NCBI GenBank assembly: GCA_024654415.1
Contig: JANLHQ010000103.1
Span: 1 to 6,389 of the forward strand
Direction: 5' to 3'
DNA: 6,389 nucleotides
DNA from: Candidatus Azambacteria bacterium
GTDB lineage: Bacteria > Patescibacteriota > Minisyncoccia > GWC2-36-17 > WO2-46-25
Shown: positions 1 through 5,664 of the stretch, piece by piece
How the letters are laid out: the number at the start of each line of letters is the position of its first letter
Numbering within the stretch: the first letter of the stretch is position 1
Program-made: the position numbers and the translations under genes
The notes under the pieces: model-generated
The model's database searches: none
The model's input: only the letters and a program-made list of their open reading frames with translations
What the model was told of the DNA's origin: nothing

Positions 1-523
1 AAAGAGAGGCGTGGAAAATTTTTTACGGCTTGTGACACCAAGAGCACAGGAAGAATATGTTCTTAATGTGTGGCAGCGCGTGGAGATAAAGCTTGGAAAA
101 TGGCTTGAAGGTCAGCTCTTGCTTGGGTGTATTGTGGGAATTACCGTCTTTGTCGGGCTTTCAATAATCGGTGTGCCATATGCGCTCCTACTGGGGCTCG
201 TGGCAGGGATTTTTGAAATCATCCCGATTGCAGGACCACTATTTTCGGCGCTTGTTGGCGTTTTTGTTGCGTTCCTTGTTTCTCCGGTGCTCGCACTCCT
301 CGCACTCTTTTTTTATGGCGTACTGCAGCAGGTCGAAAATCATATACTCGTGCCTTTATTTATGAAAAAAATTACCGGGCTTAACCCTGTGGTGGTTATT
401 GTGGCGTTGCTGGTTGGCGCAAAGCTCGGTGGTATTTTCGGCATGCTTATCGCGGTGCCACTTGCGACGGTGGGAGGGGAGTTGTTGGATGATCTCGCCA
501 AGAAAAAGGCGGGATCAGCGTAA
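1..523 (+). CDS. AI-2E family (UPF0118) membrane transporter, C-terminal part
   Basis: This is the C-terminal part of an AI-2E/UPF0118-family polytopic membrane protein. The family includes exporters linked to autoinducer-2 and Na+/H+ antiporters, so the substrate cannot be named. The reading frame is open to the left edge (codons from base 2). The GTG at 11 is therefore probably internal, since family members run to about 340 residues and only about 170 are present. Counting from that GTG, an amphipathic stretch (1-33) is followed by hydrophobic segments near 36-54, 56-72, 76-104 and 125-155. Family hallmarks are EIIPIAGP (69-76), ENHILVP (109-115), GLNP (123-126) and the glycine-rich GAKLGGIFGMLIAVP end (136-150). 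The tail is short and lysine-rich. The final 9 bases overlap the 3' end of the convergent gene. The family call is firm; the substrate is unknown. Confidence 0.85.
   Translation, partial: KRGVENFLRLVTPRAQEEYVLNVWQRVEIKLGKWLEGQLLLGCIVGITVFVGLSIIGVPYALLLGLVAGIFEIIPIAGPLFSALVGVFVAFLVSPVLALLALFFYGVLQQVENHILVPLFMKKITGLNPVVVIVALLVGAKLGGIFGMLIAVPLATVGGELLDDLAKKKAGSA
490..517. repeat. Imperfect inverted repeat at convergent gene ends
   Basis: Arms 490-499 and 508-517 can form a 10-bp stem around an 8-nt A-rich loop. In the plus-strand RNA one pair is a G-U wobble; in the minus-strand RNA it is an A-C mismatch. The repeat lies in the last codons of the transporter and reaches the stop of the convergent gene. 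Neither side has a T-tract, so it is not a canonical intrinsic terminator. It could slow polymerase or protect a 3' end, or be coincidence. Confidence 0.35.
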
Positions 524-964
524 GAGTAGAAAAAGAGCGATGGCAACGACAATAACTTCCGTCATGATGCCAAGCCATCGCGGCGGATCTGTTTCCTTGG
601 GTACGATAAGCGTATGCCAAAATACATGGAATTGCATTTGGCGGCGAAGATATTTCCCACGTGAGAAGAAATAAATTGCCGAGAGGCCATCAGGGACAAT
701 GCCGAAAAATGCACCCCACAATATAAGGGCTTGTTCTGGAGAGTCAAAGCGTTGCAATACAAAAAATATAATAAAAAGCCCTGTGGCAATATCGGCAATT
801 ATTTTGTATGCGGTTGTCCTTTTTGATGACGTGATGGCATATTCCCAATGCGGAGCGACATCGAGAAGATAATGAACACTTGATGCGGAGAGCGCAAGAA
901 GTGCCGGATGGTGGATGTAGGTTGCCAGTGCGGCGCCGACAAGCATGTGAGGAGCGAGTATCAT
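515..964 (-). CDS. Small multi-pass membrane protein, possibly YdjM/DUF457-like
   Basis: This encodes a 149-residue membrane protein I do not recognise with certainty. The ATG at 964 is preferred to an in-frame TTG at 997. The ATG gives a clean start (MILAPHMLVGAALA), avoids running into rsmI, and follows a TATAAT on the same strand. Hydrophobic segments lie near residues 7-33, 57-71, 79-99 and 130-148. Polar residues that could bind metal recur: His6, His18/His19, His31, Asp35, His39 (as HYLLDVAPHW), Asp92 (VPDG), His113 and His117. An H...G start followed by H..LD..PHW recalls the YdjM/DUF457 group of membrane proteins annotated as metal-dependent hydrolases, but no activity can be asserted. 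The gene ends in TGA inside the convergent transporter gene and starts 14 bp from rsmI. Coding status is well supported; function is tentative. Confidence 0.75.
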   Translation of the reverse strand: MILAPHMLVGAALATYIHHPALLALSASSVHYLLDVAPHWEYAITSSKRTTAYKIIADIATGLFIIFFVLQRFDSPEQALILWGAFFGIVPDGLSAIYFFSRGKYLRRQMQFHVFWHTLIVPKETDPPRWLGIMTEVIVVAIALFLLLR

Positions 965-966
965 TG

Positions 967-972
967 TATAAA
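967..972 (+). promoter_or_regulatory. Putative -10 element for rsmI
   Basis: TATAAA lies exactly 6 nt before the rsmI ATG, so the predicted transcript would begin at or next to the start codon. I see no good -35 hexamer. It sits inside the 14-bp spacer shared with the divergent gene, so the two polymerase sites would overlap. Confidence 0.4.
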
Positions 973-973
973 A

Positions 974-979
974 ATTATA
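974..979 (-). promoter_or_regulatory. Putative -10 element for the membrane-protein gene at 964
   Basis: The minus strand reads TATAAT, a perfect -10 consensus, 9 nt before the ATG at 964. Transcription would start about 2-4 nt before the ATG. No convincing -35 lies 16-18 bp upstream. There is no Shine-Dalgarno sequence. The element overlaps the first base of rsmI on the other strand. Confidence 0.45.
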
Positions 980-1671
980 TGACAGAAAGCATACCAACAG
1001 TATATCTCATTGCAACCCCAATAGGGAATTTGGAAGATATTACAATGCGCGCAGTACGTATGTTGCGTGAAGTTGATCTCGTGCTGTGTGAAGATACGCG
1101 AGTGGCACGAAAACTTCTTTCAGCATATGACATTAAAAAACCGCTCGAGTCATATCATCAGCATAGTGCTCCTGCAAAACTTGTAGCAATCGGCGACATG
1201 CTCGCAGGAGGAAAAAGTATCGCGTTTGTATCAGATGCCGGTACACCGGGGATATCTGACCCCGGTGGTATGTTGGTGCGTACGCTGGTCGAACGATTCG
1301 GCGATGCGATTCGTATCGTACCGATTCCTGGTGCGAGCGCAGTACTTGCCGCACTGTCCATATCAGGGTTTTTTACGGACCGCTTTCGTTTTTTGGGATT
1401 TCCTCCTCACAAAAAAGGACGCAAAACATTTTTTCAAACTATCGCGGAAATTCCCGAGGCAGTAGTGTTATATGAGTCCAAGCACCGTATAGAAAAAGCA
1501 CTTGAAGCGCTTACCAGCACTATTGGAATGCGGCAGATTGTTGTTGCGCGTGAACTAACAAAGCAATTTGAATCAATCTATCGCGGCACCGCGCCTGAGT
1601 GCCTCGCCGCGCTCAAAAACGATGATATGAGGGGAGAGTTTGTGGTGGTTATTGCGCCGGCAAAAGTATAA
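979..1671 (+). CDS. rsmI: 16S rRNA (cytidine(1402)-2'-O)-methyltransferase RsmI
   Basis: RsmI uses S-adenosylmethionine to 2'-O-methylate C1402 of 16S rRNA in the ribosomal decoding centre. The 230-residue product has the full tetrapyrrole-methylase (SAM-dependent) core. YLIATPIGNLEDIT (9-22) is the N-terminal signature. CEDTR (37-41), VSDAGTPGISDPG (84-96), PIPGASA (115-121), LYESKHR (164-170) and ARELTKQFE (190-198) follow, with GEFVVV (219-224) near the end. The ATG at 979 is chosen because the family motif begins about 9 residues later. The frame stays open upstream to 880, but that part is antisense to the neighbouring gene and lacks family character. E. coli RsmI is about 286 residues, so the C-terminal extension found there is absent. 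No Shine-Dalgarno sequence precedes the ATG; a TATAAA sits 6 nt upstream. metG follows after 91 nt with its own promoter-like sequence. Confidence 0.95.
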   Translation: MTESIPTVYLIATPIGNLEDITMRAVRMLREVDLVLCEDTRVARKLLSAYDIKKPLESYHQHSAPAKLVAIGDMLAGGKSIAFVSDAGTPGISDPGGMLVRTLVERFGDAIRIVPIPGASAVLAALSISGFFTDRFRFLGFPPHKKGRKTFFQTIAEIPEAVVLYESKHRIEKALEALTSTIGMRQIVVARELTKQFESIYRGTAPECLAALKNDDMRGEFVVVIAPAKV

Positions 1672-1727
1672 ATGCATAGTAGCGCAGATTTCTTCTTAGG
1701 AATACTATACAAACAAGTTTCAGTGAT

Positions 1728-1756
1728 TTGAGTAGCTGGTATGGTTGTGGTAATGT
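1728..1756 (+). promoter_or_regulatory. Putative metG promoter, predicted leaderless
   Basis: A -35 TTGAGT (1728-1733) is separated by 17 bp from a -10 TAATGT (1751-1756). The -10 is preceded by TGG, which gives an extended -10 (TGn) motif. The predicted start, 7 nt after the -10, is base 1763, the A of the metG ATG. No Shine-Dalgarno sequence exists here. The rest of the rsmI-metG gap (1672-1762) shows no clear terminator; a 6-bp repeat (1676-1681 with 1703-1708) is too weak to call. Confidence 0.55.
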
Positions 1757-1762
1757 ACAAAA

Positions 1763-3253
1763 ATGAAAGAAACAAAAAAATTCTATGTGACTACATCTAT
1801 CGCCTATGTGAATGCGCCACCGCATATCGGATATGCGATGGAGCTTCTGCAAGCAGATGTGCTTGCGCGCTATCATCGTCTTTTAGGAGAAGAGGTGTTT
1901 TTTCTGACCGGCACTGATGAGCATGGTAAAAAAATAGCCGAGGCGGCGGCAAAGGCAGGCATGGAAACACAGACTTATGTAGACTCTGTGTCTGCGCAGT
2001 TTGGTGTGTTGTGTAGGAAATTAGAAATCAAATATGACAACTTTATCCGCACCACTAGCAAAGAGCACAGAGCATACGTACAACATGTATGGAAGCACAT
2101 GGAGGAGAGAGGAGATATTTATAAAGCAATGTATGAGGGCCGGTATTGCATAGGATGCGAGGCGTTCTTGCGAGAAGCAGAAATGGATAATGGCGTATGT
2201 CATATCCATAAAAAAGAAACACAAGCGGTTCACGAGGAAAATTATTTTTTCAGATTTTCAAAATATGCCGCACAGATTGAGCAAGCCATTCGAGAAGATA
2301 CAATTCGCATTCTGCCGGAGTTCCGTAAAAAAGAGATCTTAAATTATTTTTCTGATGAAGGAATAAAAGATTTTAGCGTATCGCGCCCGAAAGAAAGTGT
2401 AGGGTGGGGGATTCCCGTGCCAGGAGATGAAAGCCAGATCATCTATGTGTGGATCGATGCGCTCATGAATTATCTTTCTGGCATCGACCTTGAGGAAAGT
2501 AAGATGACAAATATATGGCCGGCAGATGTGCACGTGATCGGCAAAGACATTATGCGATTTCACACAATGATGTTACCGGCATTTTTAAAGTCGCTAGATT
2601 ACAAATTTCCACGATCTATCGCTATTCATGGGTTTATTCTTGCGGAAGGGCAAAAGATGTCTAAGTCCCTAGGGAACGTTATCGACCCAATAGCAGTGAT
2701 AGCGGAGCACGGTGTAGAGCCGGTACGGTATTATTTGTTGCGTGAAATCCCATCCGATGGTGATGGTGATTTCTCATTTGCGCGGTTTAAAGAGCGCTAT
2801 ACGGCCGATCTGCAAAATGGACTCGGTAATCTCATTTCTCGTGTTTCAGTATTGGGAGTTGGAAATTCTGAGGCAGTAAAAGATATTACTGTGAGTGGTA
2901 TAAAAGTGCGTGAACAGGATATATATAAAGAATACGTATCTGCAATCGATGCATTCCAGCTACATCGCGCGCTTGAGCATGTGTGGGTATTAGTCGAACA
3001 ATCAAACAAAATAGTGGAGGAAACAAGGCTATGGGAACTTGCTGCGCACGATATACAAAAAGCAAACGAAGTGTTTGCGAAGCTCGCGCTTACCTTTGCT
3101 TCCATCGCATATATGCTTGCGCCATTTCTTCCAGAAACTGCAGAAAAAATTGCCGTTGCGATCGGTACGGACATTGCTGCGCTTTCCGGTGATAGTGATA
3201 TCCCAGTGCGATTTCAAAAGCCGGCAACATCTCTTTTCCCGAAGCTACTATAA
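1763..3253 (+). CDS. metG: Methionyl-tRNA synthetase
   Basis: This class I aminoacyl-tRNA synthetase charges tRNA-Met with methionine for initiation and elongation. The 496-residue protein has the N-terminal Rossmann catalytic domain with the HIGH-type motif as HIGY (21-24) and TDEHG (51-55). The inserted zinc knuckle has Cys129, Cys132, Cys146 and His149. YVWIDALMNYLSG (228-240) follows, and KMSKS is at 298-302. The helical anticodon-binding domain runs from about 345 to the end and includes NLISR (356-360) and ETRLWEL (420-426). The protein ends without the Trbp111/EMAP-like tRNA-binding domain of longer forms, so it is the short, roughly 500-residue type with a single CxxC...CxxH knuckle. 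The anticodon-contacting Trp (Trp424) is kept, but the usual preceding Pro is Leu423. tatD follows after 2 nt, so the two are almost certainly cotranscribed. The ATG at 1763 appears leaderless. Confidence 0.97.
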   Translation: MKETKKFYVTTSIAYVNAPPHIGYAMELLQADVLARYHRLLGEEVFFLTGTDEHGKKIAEAAAKAGMETQTYVDSVSAQFGVLCRKLEIKYDNFIRTTSKEHRAYVQHVWKHMEERGDIYKAMYEGRYCIGCEAFLREAEMDNGVCHIHKKETQAVHEENYFFRFSKYAAQIEQAIREDTIRILPEFRKKEILNYFSDEGIKDFSVSRPKESVGWGIPVPGDESQIIYVWIDALMNYLSGIDLEESKMTNIWPADVHVIGKDIMRFHTMMLPAFLKSLDYKFPRSIAIHGFILAEGQKMSKSLGNVIDPIAVIAEHGVEPVRYYLLREIPSDGDGDFSFARFKERYTADLQNGLGNLISRVSVLGVGNSEAVKDITVSGIKVREQDIYKEYVSAIDAFQLHRALEHVWVLVEQSNKIVEETRLWELAAHDIQKANEVFAKLALTFASIAYMLAPFLPETAEKIAVAIGTDIAALSGDSDIPVRFQKPATSLFPKLL

Positions 3254-3255
3254 CA

Positions 3256-4029
3256 ATGCTTATCGATTCCCACACCCATGTTAATTTTAAGGATTTTGAC
3301 GATGACCGCGATGCGGTTATCAAGCGATGCCTTGATGAAAATATTTGGATGATCACTGTGGGAACGAACGCTATGCATTCAAAGAAAACGGTTGAGATGG
3401 CGCATACATATCCAGAAGGCGTATACGCGGCAGTAGGTATTCACCCTCATGATAGCGGGGCAACTGAAGAATTTTCTGTCATAGAGCGGTTAGCGGAAGA
3501 TGCTAAAGTGGTGGCAATAGGGGAAACGGGATTGGATTATTTTAGAATAGAGAAAGGCGAGGAGAGTATAAAAAAACAACAGCAAGAACTTTTTATTAAG
3601 CACATTGAGCTTGCGCAGAGGATAAAAAAAACACTCATTATTCATTGTCGAGACGCTCATGATGATCTTATCAGGATTCTTACTGAACACGGGAAAGGAA
3701 GCGATGGACAGCGCAAAGGAGTAATGCATTTTTTTACCGGTACGCAGGAGTACGCGAAGAACTATCTAGACCTCGGGTTTTATATTTCATTTTCTGGTGT
3801 GCTGACATTCACGCATGACTACGATGAGCTCGTAAGGATGATACCAATGGACAGAATATTAATAGAAACGGATGCGCCATTTGTGGCCCCCGTGCCACAC
3901 CGCGGGAAAAGAAATGAGCCGTCATATGTGAAATATACGGCTCAACGGATCGCAGAAATAAAAGGATTATCCTTTGAAGGGGTCGCGATGCAGACAACGC
4001 AGAATTCGCGGGAGTTGTTTGTAATATAA
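3256..4029 (+). CDS. tatD: TatD family metal-dependent DNase
   Basis: TatD-family proteins are amidohydrolase-like TIM-barrel metallonucleases, in E. coli a 3'-5' exonuclease and in other bacteria also acting on D-aminoacyl-tRNA. The 257-residue protein matches the family's usual length and keeps every expected metal ligand. These are His6 and His8 (DSHTH, 4-8), Glu90 (IGETGLDY, 88-95), His130 (IIHCRDAH, 128-135), His158 (in MHFFTG, where HCFSG is more usual) and Asp206 (IETDAPF, 203-209). GIHPHD (61-66) is a further signature. The ATG at 3256 lies 2 nt after the metG stop with no Shine-Dalgarno sequence, which suggests translational coupling or reinitiation. metG-tatD adjacency is also seen in Firmicutes. 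The gene ends 2 bp before the stop of the convergent pilin-like gene. The family call is firm; the exact substrate is not fixed by sequence. Confidence 0.95.
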   Translation: MLIDSHTHVNFKDFDDDRDAVIKRCLDENIWMITVGTNAMHSKKTVEMAHTYPEGVYAAVGIHPHDSGATEEFSVIERLAEDAKVVAIGETGLDYFRIEKGEESIKKQQQELFIKHIELAQRIKKTLIIHCRDAHDDLIRILTEHGKGSDGQRKGVMHFFTGTQEYAKNYLDLGFYISFSGVLTFTHDYDELVRMIPMDRILIETDAPFVAPVPHRGKRNEPSYVKYTAQRIAEIKGLSFEGVAMQTTQNSRELFVI

Positions 4030-4031
4030 GA

Positions 4032-4880
4032 CTATGAGAAAGAAGCGTGCCAATGATCTATTTCCTGAAGATAGGTTGTGCCATTCGGGAAGGTGTATTT
4101 CATACCTAACGCGGTAGGTGTTGATGAGGTAGCGGTTGCCATAATGTAGGCGGTAAGCTCAGCATTAAAACTAAAATCAACTCTCGGCTGACCGAGGCCG
4201 TGGGTTGCGTGTCCTGTTTCAGTCCCCCCAGATATTGTCAGCGAGCAACCGCACGAACTATTAAGTGAGAGGATGCCATTGATCGCGTTCTGTGGAAGTT
4301 GTTCAACGCTGGTGCAAGTGCTAATCGTCGGGTCGGTGCAATTCCCTGTGCTATAAAATAAAATCCCGGCATCGGTAAGGACTTTTCTGACACTTGCATC
4401 GTCTGTTGTTGTAGTTGGCACGGTTGTAATAGGTTCTATGCAGATGATCTTATTCCATGGGAGCGGCACCCCTCCAATTTTTGCCACGGTACCCCCTGTT
4501 CCCGCAAAGAAGATGAGAAGCTCATTGATGACAATCCACGCACCAAAAACGATAAGAAGGCCGATAATAGTATTTCTAATTATTTTTATGCCTTCTTGGC
4601 GTGCTCCCGGCGACCCCCCTGAAGTGAGTATTTTAAATCCCGCCAACGCGAATGCGAGTACCGCAAGCGCGGGGGCGATTGCCTTAGTTAAAAAATCAGT
4701 AATATTTTGGCCAAGAACGAAGATATCGCAGAGTGTGCACATTCCTTCGATTTTTGATGTTCCCACTATATCTTGTGAGGAGAGCCCGCATGATACAAGC
4801 GGTTCCCCTATACTCCACGCGAGTGTTATAAGAGGAATTATCGCAATGGCGACGGATAGAATGATTATTTTTTTCCACAT
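4032..4880 (-). CDS. VirB2-like pilin with C-terminal M15-peptidase-like domain
   Basis: This is a 282-residue exported membrane protein. Residues 1-22 (MWKK followed by a hydrophobic run) form a signal peptide or first helix. A cysteine-bearing segment (Cys31, Cys48, Cys51) is followed by helices near 62-86 and 101-126, linked by the basic loop TSGGSPGARQEGIKIIR (86-102). That two-helix hairpin matches the TrbC/VirB2-type secretion pilins common in Patescibacteria. A low-complexity linker (150-160, Thr-rich) leads to an extracytoplasmic domain (about 162-282). That domain has GGTETGHATHGLGQPRVDFS (218-237) and EIDHWH (273-278). The pattern H...G...VD plus E..H is what M15/VanX-type D-Ala-D-Ala peptidases use for zinc (candidates His227 or His224, Asp235, His276; Glu273 catalytic). 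Activity is unproven. The ATG at 4880 is chosen for the signal peptide; a frame extension to 5000 would run into the divergent gene. Mature VirB2 topology would place the domain outside the cell. Confidence 0.75.
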   Translation of the reverse strand: MWKKIIILSVAIAIIPLITLAWSIGEPLVSCGLSSQDIVGTSKIEGMCTLCDIFVLGQNITDFLTKAIAPALAVLAFALAGFKILTSGGSPGARQEGIKIIRNTIIGLLIVFGAWIVINELLIFFAGTGGTVAKIGGVPLPWNKIICIEPITTVPTTTTDDASVRKVLTDAGILFYSTGNCTDPTISTCTSVEQLPQNAINGILSLNSSCGCSLTISGGTETGHATHGLGQPRVDFSFNAELTAYIMATATSSTPTALGMKYTFPNGTTYLQEIDHWHASFS

Positions 4881-4886
4881 GTATTC

Positions 4887-4916
4887 ATTATATACTGTAC
4901 AGATGTGAAAGAGCAA
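4887..4916 (-). promoter_or_regulatory. Putative promoter of the pilin-like gene, predicted leaderless
   Basis: On the minus strand a -35-like TTGCTC (4911-4916) is followed, after 18 bp, by a perfect TATAAT (4887-4892). The ATG at 4880 begins 6 nt later, so the transcript should start at the start codon. No Shine-Dalgarno sequence is present. The spacer contains the 8-bp palindrome CTGTACAG (4895-4902). Confidence 0.55.
4895..4902. promoter_or_regulatory. Short palindrome inside the pilin-like gene's promoter spacer
   Basis: CTGTACAG is a perfect 8-bp palindrome lying between the -35 and -10 of the predicted minus-strand promoter, a place where a bound protein would block polymerase. It is too short to assign to any regulator, and an 8-mer palindrome can arise by chance. 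Confidence 0.2.
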
Positions 4917-4958
4917 TTTTAGAGCGCGGTAGGGATATATCAGTGAGATGGGTTCCGA

Positions 4959-4987
4959 TTGATTCCTCCAATAAAATCTGCTAGGAT
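4959..4987 (+). promoter_or_regulatory. Putative promoter of the MBL-gyrA operon
   Basis: A -35 TTGATT (4959-4964), a 17-bp spacer and a -10 TAGGAT (4982-4987) preceded by TGC (extended -10) lead to a predicted start near 4994-4995, the ATG itself. An alternative reading is that AGGA at 4983-4986 is a Shine-Dalgarno sequence 8 nt before the ATG. In that case the promoter would lie further upstream. The 114-bp gap 4881-4994 holds both this element and the divergent promoter. Confidence 0.45.
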
Positions 4988-4994
4988 ATAAGGT

Positions 4995-5654
4995 ATGCAA
5001 ATCACATGGTATGGACAGGCGTGTTTTAAGATTACAAGCGGCGACACCACTATTGTTATAAGTCCATTTGGGCGTGGGGTAGGGCTTAATCCGCCACGAG
5101 GGAAGGCGGATGTAGTGTTGTTGTCGGGCGACGGGAGCGATAGCGATGTCGCCACCACTGATAGTGGCGTTGTAATCTCAGGCGAAGGCGAATATGAGGT
5201 ACAAGGAGTGCTTATTAATGGCTTTTCCTTTTTTTACGCACCCGAGGGCACGGCTACGCCACGAAAATCAACGGTCTATACAATTGTCGTAGAGGGTATG
5301 ACGCTGTGCCATCTTGATAATGCCATGCCAAAGCAGGTAGATGCTATTTTAGAAGAGATCGGCGATGTTGATGTTCTTATGGTACCAGTGGGGGGCACGC
5401 ACCATATCGGAAAAGAGGAAGTGCGTATGCTTGATGCAGAGGCAGCGGTGGCGCTTGTGGGAAAGATAGAGCCACGCGTTGTGATCCCGATGTATTACAA
5501 GGTTCCCGGGCTTACGATCTCCTTGAATGGTGTTGATGCATTTTTGAGGGCGATGGGTTCACAGCATGATACGACGCCCGTTGATAAAGTAACTTTGAAG
5601 AAAAAGGATCTTCCCCAAGACGAAACAAAAGTAGTAGTGCTTTCAACGTCATAA
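4995..5654 (+). CDS. MBL-fold (UlaG-like) protein with degenerate metal site
   Basis: This 219-residue protein belongs to the metallo-beta-lactamase-fold group resembling UlaG (Lactamase_B_3 type). Framework motifs are clear: the start MQITWYGQACFKI (1-13), GEGEYEV (63-69), CHLDNA (105-110), VDVLMVPVGG (125-134) and IEPRVVIPMYYKVPG (158-172). The metal-binding residues are largely gone. The family's HxHxDH is SGDGSDSD here (44-51), so all three histidines are replaced. The TDP motif is ISP (22-24). The HLGD motif reads HLDN with only His106 kept. The final PMHY is PMYY (Tyr167). A hydrolase activity of the usual kind is therefore unlikely; a binding or structural role is an inference. The reading frame is intact, so this looks like a conserved pseudoenzyme rather than a decaying gene. 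It leads a probable operon with the small membrane protein (10 nt downstream) and gyrA. Confidence 0.85.
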   Translation: MQITWYGQACFKITSGDTTIVISPFGRGVGLNPPRGKADVVLLSGDGSDSDVATTDSGVVISGEGEYEVQGVLINGFSFFYAPEGTATPRKSTVYTIVVEGMTLCHLDNAMPKQVDAILEEIGDVDVLMVPVGGTHHIGKEEVRMLDAEAAVALVGKIEPRVVIPMYYKVPGLTISLNGVDAFLRAMGSQHDTTPVDKVTLKKKDLPQDETKVVVLSTS

Positions 5655-5664
5655 TATTTTTTCT

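Noticed and set aside
11..13. GTG at 11 as the true start of the transporter
   Set aside because: The frame is open to the window edge and the protein lacks the N-terminal helices of the AI-2E family, so the real start lies upstream.
880..978. In-frame upstream extension of rsmI to ATG 880
   Set aside because: The added 33 residues are Arg/Cys-rich and antisense to the neighbouring membrane-protein gene, and RsmI homologues begin near MTESIPTVYLIATPIG.
1244..1267. GC-rich 8-bp inverted repeat in rsmI
   Set aside because: It coincides with codons for the conserved GTPGISDPGG motif, whose paired Pro/Gly codons (CCG/GGG, CCC/GGT) are naturally complementary. No T-tract follows.
1676..1708. Possible terminator after rsmI
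   Set aside because: Only a 6-bp AT-rich stem with a 21-nt loop and no T-tract.
2797..3174. 125-codon open frame on the minus strand within metG
   Set aside because: It is fully antisense to a well-conserved synthetase domain, Ser/Cys-rich and without a recognisable motif: a shadow frame.
4104..4119. 5-bp inverted repeat ACCTA/TAGGT near the pilin-like gene's end
   Set aside because: Too short, within coding sequence and without a T-tract.
4438..4908. 156-codon plus-strand open frame across the pilin-like gene
   Set aside because: It is antisense to the membrane helices of the real gene; its composition mirrors the complement, and the minus frame has a signal peptide and domain motifs.
4881..5000. 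Extension of the pilin-like gene to 5000
   Set aside because: It would precede the clear signal peptide with 40 unrelated residues, cover its own promoter and overlap the start of the divergent gene.
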